A DNA stretch of 64,000 nt from Bacillus_BA songklensis (GTDB lineage Bacteria; Bacillota; Bacilli; Bacillales; Bacillaceae_H), in contig NZ_JBHRZT010000073.1 of NCBI RefSeq assembly GCF_042649685.1, forward strand, positions 62,001 to 126,000, in the 5' to 3' direction. Shown in pieces: positions 51,601-58,778 of the stretch. Position 1 is the stretch's first letter. Each line of letters opens with the position of its first letter. Position numbers and translations under genes: made by a program. The notes beneath the pieces were generated by a model. That model saw only the letters and a list, made by a program, of their open reading frames with translations, had not been told where the DNA came from and ran no database searches.

Positions 51601-51906
51601 GGAGAACTGCCGATTATTGGGGTCAATACCTATTTGAATCCTAACCCTCCTGAGGCAGAAGCGATCAACAGCATGGAACTTGCAAGGGCTTCACGGGAGG
51701 AAAAGGAATATCAAATCAAGCAGCTCGAGCTCTTTAAGAAAAAGCATGAGAAAGAGGCTTCCCTTGCTATTCAAAGGCTAAAGGAAGCGGCCCGAAACAA
51801 CGGAAATATTTTTGCCGAATTAATGGAAACAGTCAAAGCAGCGAGTTTAGGACAGATTACACAAGGGCTTTATGAGGTAGGCGGGCAATATCGACGTAAT
51901 ATGTAG
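48646..51906 (+). CDS. icmF: Fused isobutyryl-CoA mutase IcmF (B12-dependent)
   Basis: 1086 residues, the fused form: N-terminal B12-binding domain ([36 protein letters not shown]), a MeaI/ArgK-type GTPase domain with P-loop [20 protein letters not shown] (about 203-222), a linker, and a C-terminal mutase TIM barrel with TAGVFPF and [20 protein letters not shown]. Interconverts isobutyryl-CoA and n-butyryl-CoA using adenosylcobalamin, with the GTPase as chaperone. This links valine degradation with the butyryl-CoA chain handled by the neighbouring dehydrogenases and thiolase. ATG 48646 or 48652, both after AGGGGGATG. Confidence 0.95.
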   Translation: [1086 protein letters not shown]

Positions 51907-51919
51907 GAGGCTATTATTA

Positions 51920-51960
51920 AGGGTGTCCCAATCGTGCAAAAAACGTACTTGGGACACCCT
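51920..51960. terminator. Long hairpin after icmF
   Basis: AGGGTGTCCCAA (51920-51931) pairs with TTGGGACACCCT (51949-51960), 12 bp, 17-base loop. No T-run follows. The GGGTGTCCCAA core resembles insertion-sequence-derived hairpins common in Bacillus. Confidence 0.6.
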
Positions 51961-52344
51961 CCTGCAATGAAGCGTCATCAATAATCCAAGAAAATCAAGG
52001 ATTTCGGTGACGGTTCATTGCAGAAAAATAGATTATGATTATCCTCTGAAGACGTTTGGGACGGCTCCGCGAAATTAGATGTAAATGTAGTTGTTCAGCA
52101 TTTTATCGTTCGTTATTATAGGATTTAGAAAGTTTTTTTTTGAAAGATTTAACGGGGTACTAGCATAAATGCATTGAATTTGTTTATAATGAATGGTATG
52201 TATTTAAGAGCTTGTCAAATAGTGGATTTGTACAGGAGCCATATATTATCCTTATATAAGGCCGTTTTCCTGTCTTTTTAGGAAGAAAAGATGGACTGGC
52301 TTGGTGTCTTCTTTGCTTTCCATCAGGTTTATTTTTCAATTATT
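51961..52344. other. Intergenic stretch upstream of rpoE
   Basis: No gene. TTTATAAT (52183-52190) could be an rpoE -10, without a clear -35; the transcript would then pass through family A copy 5. The rest shows nothing I can assign. Confidence 0.4.
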
Positions 52345-52504
52345 TATATGAATCCGACTTGATGTTTTAACAACTGTCACTGCGCTTTTTCCTATTTCAC
52401 TATTTACGCCTTTTTGTTCTCTCGTTTTGAATGAGTTTACAAAGGTAAATCATTTGTCATGGATGGCTTTTATTCATGTCAAATGATTTATGAGGATTTA
52501 TATA
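52345..52504 (-). repeat. Family A MITE-like repeat, copy 5 (reverse), with both terminal inverted repeats
   Basis: Left end TATATGAATCC (52345-52355) and right end GGATTTATATA (52494-52504) are inverted at 10 of 11 positions, the clearest terminal repeats of the family. Minus-strand reading: TATATAAATCCTCATAAATC, hairpin 1 AATCATTTGACATGAAT / ATCCATGACAAATGATT, then directly ACCTTTGTAAACTCATTC (hairpin 2 absent) and the conserved tail ending GTTAAAACATCAAGTCGGAT. It lies 50 bases before rpoE. Confidence 0.8.
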
Positions 52505-52554
52505 TTGATAATATTTCATAGATAACATGTATACATAGAAAGGGTGTGCTGAAT

Positions 52555-53118
52555 TTGAGTCTTGCACAATACTCAAAAGAGCAATTACAGGAGATGTCCA
52601 TGCTTGAGCTGGCTTACCTTATCTTTTCTGGTAAATCAGAACGTTCTGCAGTTCCATTCAAAGAATTACTAGATGAAATCACATCTGTTTTAGATTTATC
52701 TGAAGATGAAGTGAAAGCAAGAATTGCGCAGTTTTATACAGACTTAAACATTGATGGACGCTTCATCTCGACTGGAGACAACCATTGGGGATTAAGAAGC
52801 TGGTACCCATACGATCAAATTGATGAGGAAGTACTTCCAGTAGCGAAACCGAAGAAGAAGAAAGCGAAGAAAGTAGTAGATGAAGACAGCGAGGACTTCG
52901 GTGAGCTGGAAGACGAAGACCTTGACTTCAACGATTTAGATGACTATGATGACGATGACGATATTGATGAAGAGTTAGAAGATGAAGACTTTGACAACGT
53001 AGACAGCGACGAATTCGATGATGACGTGATTGATGACGATGATTACGATTTGGACGATGAAGAGCTGGAAGATGACGAAGATTACGAAGATACTAGCGAT
53101 GACGACGAAGAGCTATAA
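52555..53118 (+). CDS. rpoE: RNA polymerase delta subunit
   Basis: 187 residues. The N-terminal winged-helix domain (QYSKEQLQEMSMLELAYLIF, IAQFYTDLNIDGRF, WGLRSWYPYDQID) is followed by a basic KPKKKKAKK patch and a long acidic tail of Asp/Glu (about 110-187), the typical delta layout. It modulates initiation and recycling of RNA polymerase. TTG 52555 is chosen (AAAGGGTG 8 bases before); GTG 52546 overlaps that site. Next gene pyrG, as in B. subtilis. Confidence 0.93.
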   Translation: MSLAQYSKEQLQEMSMLELAYLIFSGKSERSAVPFKELLDEITSVLDLSEDEVKARIAQFYTDLNIDGRFISTGDNHWGLRSWYPYDQIDEEVLPVAKPKKKKAKKVVDEDSEDFGELEDEDLDFNDLDDYDDDDDIDEELEDEDFDNVDSDEFDDDVIDDDDYDLDDEELEDDEDYEDTSDDDEEL

Positions 53119-53124
53119 TGAAGC

Positions 53125-53153
53125 TTGACTTTTTTTGTTGAACTATGTAGAAT
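53125..53153 (+). promoter_or_regulatory. SigA promoter of pyrG
   Basis: TTGACT (53125-53130), 17-base spacer, TAGAAT (53148-53153), then CTTTTTT and GGGCTC at 53161, the expected start. It begins 6 bases after the rpoE stop. Confidence 0.85.
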
Positions 53154-53160
53154 CTTTTTT

Positions 53161-53252
53161 GGGCTCTTTAAATAGGAACGCAATCTATATTGGATAGAAA
53201 TTATATTATTGCTCCCATACCTCTTGTTGGTTTGGGAGCAATTTTTATTTTA
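53161..53252 (+). promoter_or_regulatory. pyrG leader with CTP-sensing attenuator
   Basis: The likely transcript starts GGGCTC (53161), as in B. subtilis pyrG. 47 bases later comes a terminator, ATTGCTCCCA (53208-53217) / TGGGAGCAAT (53233-53242) followed by TTTTATTTT. In B. subtilis low CTP lets RNA polymerase stutter on the initial Gs; the G-rich 5' end then pairs with GCUCCC and blocks termination. All needed parts are present here: three Gs before a C at the start and the CUCCC arm. Confidence 0.85.
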
Positions 53253-53476
53253 GCTCCTTAAATAGCTTCGTTCATTTTGTGGAAGATTAACATTATATCC
53301 ATACCATGTTGATAGGCATCGTTTCAATGAGGTAAATTTATGTGTTCTTACATAGATAACTATGTGTTTGCGATGTGAAATAAGATTGGCAAAAGTTTAT
53401 GGGGCAACATGCATGAATGACGAAAGTTTAAGTAAAAACTTTTGATAGTACAGTTATCACTTGGAGGGGAAAACAA

Positions 53477-55084
53477 ATGACAAAATATATTTTCGTTACT
53501 GGAGGCGTTGTATCATCTTTAGGTAAAGGGATTACAGCTGCTTCACTTGGCAGATTACTGAAAAACCGTGGATTAAATGTAACAATTCAAAAATTTGATC
53601 CATACATCAATGTGGATCCGGGAACAATGAGCCCTTATCAGCATGGTGAAGTATTCGTAACAGACGATGGTGCGGAAACAGACTTAGACTTAGGTCACTA
53701 TGAGCGCTTTATTGACATTAACTTAAATAAATACAGCAATGTCACAACTGGTAAAGTCTATTCGACCGTTTTAAGAAAAGAGCGCCGCGGAGATTACTTG
53801 GGCGGCACGGTACAGGTTATTCCTCATATCACAAATGAAATTAAAGATCGTGTATTCCGTGCAGGAAAAGAAACAAACGCAGACGTAGTGATTACGGAAA
53901 TCGGCGGCACGGTCGGCGACATCGAGTCTTTACCGTTTTTGGAGGCAATTCGCCAAATCAAAAGTGATATTGGTCGCGATCATGTCATGTACATTCACTG
54001 TACACTTGTTCCTTACATTAAGGCAGCGGGTGAAATGAAAACAAAACCGACTCAGCACAGTGTAAAAGAACTACGCAGCTTAGGTATTCAACCAAACGTG
54101 ATTGTGGTTCGTACCGAAATGCCAATTTCAGAAGATATGAAAGAGAAAATTGCTCTATTCTGTGATATCGATTCAAAAGCGGTTATTGAATGTCGTGATG
54201 CAGAAACATTATATGAAATCCCTCTGGATTTACAAGAGCAAAAGTTAGACCAAATTACTTGCGAACATTTAAAATTAAACTGCCAAGAACCGGATATGAC
54301 AGAGTGGAAGGCGTTAGTTGAGAAAGTAAAAGGCCTTTCTAAGACAGTGAAGATTGCGCTTGTTGGTAAATATGTGGAACTTCAAGATGCCTACATTTCA
54401 GTGGTTGAATCACTTCGCCATGCCGGTTATGTATTCGATGCGGATGTAAATGTAAAATGGATCAACTCAGAACATGTTACAGAAGCAAATGCAAAAGAGC
54501 TATTGTCTGATGTAAACGGCATTTTAGTGCCAGGCGGGTTCGGAGACCGCGGTGTAGAAGGAAAAATTATTGCGACACGATATGCACGTGAAAACAAAGT
54601 ACCGTTTTTAGGTATTTGCTTAGGCATGCAACTAGCATCTGTAGAGTTTGCGCGTAACGTGTTGGGATTGAAAGATGCTCATTCGGCTGAACTTAACCCT
54701 TCAACGACAAACCCGATCATTGATTTATTGCCTGAACAAAAAGACGTAGAAGATTTAGGGGGCACGTTGCGCCTAGGTTTATATCCTTGTAAAATTTCAG
54801 AAGGTACTTTAGCTTATGAAGCATACCAGGATGAAGTGGTATATGAGCGTCATCGTCATCGCTATGAGTTTAACAATGAATATCGCCAAGCGATGGAAAA
54901 AGAAGGATTTGTATTCTCCGGTACAAGCCCTGATGGAAGACTTGTCGAAATTATTGAATTAAAAGATCATCCATGGTTCTTAGCATCTCAGTTCCATCCG
55001 GAATTCAGATCTCGTCCGACTAGACCACAGCCATTGTTTAGAGAGTTCGTTCGAGCATCATTTGAGCTTGCAAAGAAAAACTAA
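53477..55084 (+). CDS. pyrG: CTP synthase
   Basis: 535 residues. Amidoligase domain with P-loop GGVVSSLGKGITAASLG (about 8-24), MSPYQHGEVFVTDDGAETD, EIGGTVGDIES; glutaminase domain with GICLGMQLA (nucleophile Cys, about 379-387), the HRYEFN block and FHPEFRSRP. Makes CTP from UTP, glutamine and ATP. TTGGAGGGGAAAACAA precedes ATG. Preceded by the attenuator described at 53161-53252. Confidence 0.97.
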   Translation: MTKYIFVTGGVVSSLGKGITAASLGRLLKNRGLNVTIQKFDPYINVDPGTMSPYQHGEVFVTDDGAETDLDLGHYERFIDINLNKYSNVTTGKVYSTVLRKERRGDYLGGTVQVIPHITNEIKDRVFRAGKETNADVVITEIGGTVGDIESLPFLEAIRQIKSDIGRDHVMYIHCTLVPYIKAAGEMKTKPTQHSVKELRSLGIQPNVIVVRTEMPISEDMKEKIALFCDIDSKAVIECRDAETLYEIPLDLQEQKLDQITCEHLKLNCQEPDMTEWKALVEKVKGLSKTVKIALVGKYVELQDAYISVVESLRHAGYVFDADVNVKWINSEHVTEANAKELLSDVNGILVPGGFGDRGVEGKIIATRYARENKVPFLGICLGMQLASVEFARNVLGLKDAHSAELNPSTTNPIIDLLPEQKDVEDLGGTLRLGLYPCKISEGTLAYEAYQDEVVYERHRHRYEFNNEYRQAMEKEGFVFSGTSPDGRLVEIIELKDHPWFLASQFHPEFRSRPTRPQPLFREFVRASFELAKKN

Positions 55085-55085
55085 T

Positions 55086-55118
55086 AAAAAACCCCGTTTT
55101 ATACGGGTTTTTTTATTA
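55086..55118 (+). terminator. Terminator of pyrG
   Basis: AAAAACCCCGT (55086-55096) pairs with ACGGGTTTTT (55103-55112), followed by TTTATT. 2 bases after the pyrG stop. Confidence 0.85.
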
Positions 55119-55126
55119 GCATACAG

Positions 55127-55171
55127 GAGGCACTGACCTAAAGCATATTTTTTATGCTTTAGGTCAGCCTC
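55127..55171. terminator. Long hairpin between pyrG and ywjG
   Basis: CTGACCTAAAGCATA (55133-55147) pairs perfectly with TATGCTTTAGGTCAG (55153-55167), extended by AGG/CCT. Probably the terminator of the minus-strand ywjG. Its design resembles the hairpins at 9411 and 23102. Confidence 0.7.
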
Positions 55172-55177
55172 TTATAT

Positions 55178-55702
55178 TTATTCGTATTCTGCAATAATTT
55201 CTTTTACAGTCAAATAAAGTCCATAGTAGGCGTAAAGAGCTGTCATGATCGCTGGGAAACCGTAGCGATTTCCTTCTTCATCTGGGATGAGCGGTTTTAA
55301 CAGTTTTGTATCAATATGAACATCTACGAATTCTTCAAGTGATGGCGAATTCTCTTTGTGTTCAAGGACGGAGATTCCGACAATTGGGATATTTTTTTTC
55401 TGAAGTTGCTGGGCTACGGATATCATATGAGGATCACTTGAAAAACGGGAAACAAGCAAGACGCGATCTACATTCTCCACTTCATCAACAGAGGCCATCA
55501 GCTTGGCGCCCGGTAACGGTTCTGGTCCCATGGTTGCTTCTAGTCCTACAGCTTGCATCTCATCTGTTCCATAGATATAAATCGTCCCATCGCCTATACT
55601 AGCTTGAGCCAAGATTCTGGCGCCATCTTCTATATGAAATTCTTCTTGTTCTTGTATTCGTTTAAAGTACCCGGTCAATTGGGTTGTAAAAATCTTTAAC
55701 AT
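55178..55702 (-). CDS. ywjG: YwjG (DUF2529) SIS-like protein
   Basis: 174 residues. It starts MLKIFTTQLTGYFKRIQEQE, as B. subtilis YwjG, with AAAGGTGAA upstream; the longer frame to 55819 runs into repeat copy 6 and is rejected. The middle (GDGTIYIYGTDEMQAVGLEA, VDRVLLVSRFSSDP, NIPIVGISVLEHKENSP) follows the pattern of SIS sugar-phosphate isomerase folds. Function unknown. In B. subtilis it lies between pyrG and spo0F in the same way. Its promoter must lie in or beyond the family A element that begins 18 bases upstream. Confidence 0.85.
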   Translation of the reverse strand: MLKIFTTQLTGYFKRIQEQEEFHIEDGARILAQASIGDGTIYIYGTDEMQAVGLEATMGPEPLPGAKLMASVDEVENVDRVLLVSRFSSDPHMISVAQQLQKKNIPIVGISVLEHKENSPSLEEFVDVHIDTKLLKPLIPDEEGNRYGFPAIMTALYAYYGLYLTVKEIIAEYE

Positions 55703-55719
55703 ATCATTCACCTTTCTTA

Positions 55720-55889
55720 TATATAAATCCACATAACTCATTTGACATGGACAAAAACCGTCCATATCAAATGAGTTACGCATAAGCGGTTGACAAGCTC
55801 CCTTGCGGGTTCTTGTCAACCGCTTATACTAGAACCTTTGTAAACTCATTCAAGATGAAAAAACAGAAAGATGCAAATAGAAGAAGAAC
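55720..55889 (+). repeat. Family A MITE-like repeat, copy 6 (forward; inverted pair with copy 7)
   Basis: TATATAAATCCACATAACTC starts the element; hairpin 1 ACTCATTTGACATGGAC / GTCCATATCAAATGAGT; CGCATAAG; hairpin 2 AAGCGGTTGACAAG..CCC / GGG..CTTGTCAACCGCTT, entirely different in sequence from the other hairpin 2 copies but with conserved CCCTTGCGGG core; tail CTAGAACCTTTGTAAACTCA to AAATAGAAGAAG. The 3' end is truncated where copy 7 begins. It starts 18 bases upstream of ywjG. Confidence 0.75.
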
Positions 55890-56069
55890 CTCATCTATCG
55901 CTTTTTCTCCTGCTTGTGTTCCGCTGTTCTAGCATCTTGGATAAACTGAAAAGGTTCTCGTATAAGCCTTCGACCAGGGCCCGTGAGGGAAATGGGCGAA
56001 GGCTTATGCGTAAAGAATTTGACATGAGCGTTTTTGGCTCATGTCAAATTCTTTACGTGAATTATTATA
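55890..56069 (-). repeat. Family A MITE-like repeat, copy 7 (reverse; inverted pair with copy 6)
   Basis: On the minus strand it reads TATAATAATTCACGTAAAG, hairpin 1 GTAAAGAATTTGACATGAGC / GCTCATGTCAAATTCTTTAC (20 bp perfect), CGCATAAG, hairpin 2 GCCTTCGCCC..TCCC / GGG..GGTCGAAGGC, CGAGAACC, TTTTCAGTTTATCCAAGATG, GCGATAGATGAGG. Together with copy 6 it fills the whole gap between divergent ywjG and spo0F except the last 90 bases. Confidence 0.75.
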
Positions 56070-56161
56070 GCGAAAAGAAATGAAAGAGTAAAAAGAAGGG
56101 AAATGTATAGGAAAAGTCGAAAGGTATGGATAATATATAAATAATGAAGGTGGGATTACAT

Positions 56162-56533
56162 TTGAAAGAGAAAATATTAATTGTGGATGATCAATTCGGA
56201 ATTCGAATTCTATTGACAGAAGTATTGCAAAAGGAAGGATATCAGACTTTTCAAGCAGCCAATGGGTTTCAGGCGATTGACATTGCAAAACAAAATGCAC
56301 CGGACCTTGTGTTGTTAGATATGAAAATTCCCGGGATGGACGGAATTGAAATCTTGAAGAGATTAAAAGAGCATGACCAAAGCATTAAAGTTATCATCAT
56401 GACAGCATACGGTGAGCTCGACATGATTCAAGAAGCAAAAGACTTAGGGGCATTAACGCATTTTGCGAAGCCATTTGATATTGACGAGATTCGTCAAGCT
56501 GTTCGACAATACCTGCCTGTAGGATCTAATTGA
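56162..56533 (+). CDS. spo0F: Sporulation phosphorelay response regulator Spo0F
   Basis: 123 residues, a single receiver domain: acidic pocket Asp9/Asp10 in LIVDDQFGIRILL, phosphoacceptor Asp53 in LLDMKIPGMDGIEIL, Thr in IMTAYGELDMIQEA and Lys in THFAKPFDIDEIR. Near-identical to B. subtilis Spo0F motifs. It takes phosphate from sporulation kinases and passes it to Spo0B. TTG 56162 start with AAGGTGG 8 bases before; ATG 56144 lies upstream of that site. Upstream AAGTCGAAAG (56114-56123) is a one-off match to the Spo0A core TGTCGAA, and AGGAAAA(56109-56115)...GGATAAT could be a SigH-type promoter, both expected for spo0F. Confidence 0.95.
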   Translation: MKEKILIVDDQFGIRILLTEVLQKEGYQTFQAANGFQAIDIAKQNAPDLVLLDMKIPGMDGIEILKRLKEHDQSIKVIIMTAYGELDMIQEAKDLGALTHFAKPFDIDEIRQAVRQYLPVGSN

Positions 56534-56957
56534 TCATTGAATACATAGCCAAGATCGCTCAGAAGATGACTTTGAGATACAGAAGCGATAGGTATTTGTT
56601 GGGAAAATGGGTTATTGAAAAATTTGACCATAATGATTCTACCAAGACATGTTTTCTAAAATGGGAGAGGGTTTGACGCGTGGCGATAGGATTTTTCTTT
56701 ATTAATTCGCAAGATCCTCTTCATGTGACGACCCGTGCGGCCTCCTTCTTTCGGCTGGACGGGTTAATTCTTTTTTAGATTATCTGACTAAATATGTTGC
56801 TGATTTGCGCGTAAGTTGGTATCCTAAGTACTGTATTAAACTATTCGATAAGCGAATGTTTCAAACGAACGTATGAAACGTTTGGAATTGTACATAATAT
56901 CCCAATGAAACTTCTCGGATAGTACTGACAATGGTTTATGTTAAGGAGGATTTTAGT
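56534..56957. other. Intergenic region spo0F to fbaA
   Basis: 424 bases without a gene. Apart from the hairpin at 56731-56776, an inverted repeat CAAACG (56862-56867)/CGTTTG (56879-56884) lies upstream of fbaA and might be an operator. The fbaA promoter was not identified with confidence. Confidence 0.4.
56731..56776 (+). terminator. Candidate terminator of spo0F
   Basis: ACCCGT (56731-56736) pairs with ACGGGT (56759-56764) around a GC-rich loop, followed by TAATTCTTTTTT. About 200 bases after the spo0F stop. Confidence 0.5.
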
Positions 56958-57815
56958 ATGCCTTTAGTTTCAATGAAAGAAATGCTAAACAAAGCACTAC
57001 AAGGTAAGTATGCGGTTGGTCAATTTAACATGAACAACTTAGAGTGGACGCAAGCTATTTTAGCGGCTGCTGAAGAGGAAAAATCCCCGGTTATCCTCGG
57101 TGTATCTGAAGGTGCAGCTCGTCACATGAGCGGCTTTAACACAGTTGTAAGCATTGTAAAAGGTTTAATGCAAGACATGAACATCACTGTTCCTGTAGCT
57201 ATTCATTTAGACCATGGCTCAAGCTTTGAAAAATGTAAAGAAGCAATCGATGCTGGCTTCACGTCTGTTATGATTGATGCTTCTCACCACCCGTTTGAAG
57301 AAAACGTAGAGACTACGAAAAAAGTAGTGGAATATGCCCATTCAAAAGGCGTATCAGTAGAAGCTGAATTAGGTACAGTAGGTGGACAAGAAGATGATGT
57401 AGTAGCAGACGGCGTAATTTACGCTGATCCTAAAGAGTGTGAAGCGCTTGTTAAACAAACAGGTATTGACTGCTTAGCACCAGCTTTAGGTTCTGTACAC
57501 GGTCCTTACAAAGGTGAGCCAAACTTAGGTTTCAAAGAGATGGAAGAAGTTCGTGACCGTACTGGTGTACCATTAGTGTTGCACGGTGGTACTGGTATCC
57601 CAACAAAAGATATCGAAAAAGCGATTTCTTTAGGTACTTCTAAAATCAACGTAAACACGGAAAACCAAATCGCATTCACAAAAGTAGTACGTGAAGTATT
57701 AAACAACGACCAAAAAGTTTATGATCCACGTAAATACTTGGGTCCTGGCCGCGAAGCAATCAAGCAAACGGTTATTGGCAAAATGCGCGAATTCGGTTCT
57801 TCAAACAAAGCTTAA
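56958..57815 (+). CDS. fbaA: Class II fructose-1,6-bisphosphate aldolase
   Basis: 285 residues. Metal ligands in IHLDHGSSFEKC (about 81-92, catalytic Asp and His), ASHHPFEENV, GSVHGPYKG (His) and VLHGGTGIP (His); phosphate-binding INVNTENQIA. Cleaves fructose 1,6-bisphosphate in glycolysis with Zn2+. ATG 56958 follows TTAAGGAGGATTTTAGT; the longer ATG 56931 frame begins upstream of that site. Highest codon regularity of the window, consistent with strong expression. Confidence 0.96.
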   Translation: MPLVSMKEMLNKALQGKYAVGQFNMNNLEWTQAILAAAEEEKSPVILGVSEGAARHMSGFNTVVSIVKGLMQDMNITVPVAIHLDHGSSFEKCKEAIDAGFTSVMIDASHHPFEENVETTKKVVEYAHSKGVSVEAELGTVGGQEDDVVADGVIYADPKECEALVKQTGIDCLAPALGSVHGPYKGEPNLGFKEMEEVRDRTGVPLVLHGGTGIPTKDIEKAISLGTSKINVNTENQIAFTKVVREVLNNDQKVYDPRKYLGPGREAIKQTVIGKMREFGSSNKA

Positions 57816-57835
57816 TGATTTGCTGCATGAATGGG

Positions 57836-57863
57836 ACCGCCTTTTTTAGGGCGGTTTCATTTT
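57836..57863 (+). terminator. Terminator of fbaA
   Basis: ACCGCC (57836-57841) pairs with GGCGGT (57850-57855), T-rich loop, then TTCATTTT. Confidence 0.65.
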
Positions 57864-57916
57864 AGTGATAAACCATCTTAATTATCTCAATATCTTATTA
57901 AACGGAGGGAACGGGC

Positions 57917-58555
57917 ATGAAATTTTTCATCGACACTGCTAACATAGACGAAATTAAGGAAGCGTATTCATTGGGAGTTTTAGCTGGCGTAACGACTAAT
58001 CCAAGCTTAGTTGCAAAGGAAAATATCACATTTGAAGATCGTCTTAAAGAAATTACGAGCATTGTTTCTGGATCAGTCAGTGCGGAAGTAATTGCAACAG
58101 ATGCTCAAGGCATGATTGAAGAAGGGAAAGAATTAGCTAAAATTGCTCCTAACATTACCATTAAAGTACCGATGACACCTGACGGATTAAAGGCGGTTAA
58201 AGAATTTTCGGAATTGGGAATCAAAACGAATGTAACATTGATTTTCTCTGCTAATCAGGCGCTTCTGGCAGCAAGGGCGGGAGCGACTTATGTTTCTCCA
58301 TTTTTAGGCCGCTTAGACGACTTAGGGCATAACGGTCTGGATTTGATTTCACAAATCGCTGATATTTTTGCTATTCACGACATTGACACGGAAATTATTG
58401 CGGCTTCTATTCGCCATCCAATGCATGTAACAGAAGCGGCTTTAAGAGGTGCACATATTGCTACCATTCCTTATAAGGTCCTCATGCAATTGTTTAAACA
58501 CCCATTAACAGATAAAGGAATCGAACAATTCTTAAAGGATTGGAACAATCGTTAA
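57917..58555 (+). CDS. tal: Transaldolase (short TalC/FSA-type)
   Basis: 212 residues, the short transaldolase type. MKFFIDTANIDEIKEAYSLG, GVTTNPSLVAKE, Schiff-base Lys in NITIKVPMTPDGL (about 79-91) and SPFLGRLDDLGHNGLDL are diagnostic. Transfers dihydroxyacetone units in the non-oxidative pentose phosphate path (YwjH in B. subtilis). Located after fbaA as in B. subtilis; complements gndA/zwf earlier in the window. Confidence 0.93.
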   Translation: MKFFIDTANIDEIKEAYSLGVLAGVTTNPSLVAKENITFEDRLKEITSIVSGSVSAEVIATDAQGMIEEGKELAKIAPNITIKVPMTPDGLKAVKEFSELGIKTNVTLIFSANQALLAARAGATYVSPFLGRLDDLGHNGLDLISQIADIFAIHDIDTEIIAASIRHPMHVTEAALRGAHIATIPYKVLMQLFKHPLTDKGIEQFLKDWNNR

Positions 58556-58588
58556 GAGCTATTAATGAAATGTTTGGATATCTACCTT

Positions 58589-58626
58589 GGCATTCACCGC
58601 GAGCATAAGTGGGGATGCCCCTTTTT
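58589..58626 (+). terminator. Candidate terminator of tal
   Basis: GGCAT (58589-58593) pairs with ATGCC (58615-58619), inner ACC/GGT-like pairs, then CCTTTTT. Confidence 0.5.
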
Positions 58627-58778
58627 CTGTAAAAATAAAGATTTTATACATGAAAAAATTTTTTTCGTGTAAACTATTAGGTAATATGAAAATAACCATT
58701 ATTTCGGAAAATAAATTGGTAAATATTACCTTATAGTAGAAGTGGAGTCGTTTTATCTTCACTGGAAGGGAGCCTAAA

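Noticed and set aside
55703..55819. N-terminal extension of ywjG to 55819
   Set aside because: The added 39 residues fall in the family A hairpins, and AAAGGTGAA sits properly before ATG 55702.
55720..56069. Possible CRISPR array
   Set aside because: Palindromic repeats are present, but they are only two large copies in opposite orientation, with no regular spacers and no cas genes in the window.
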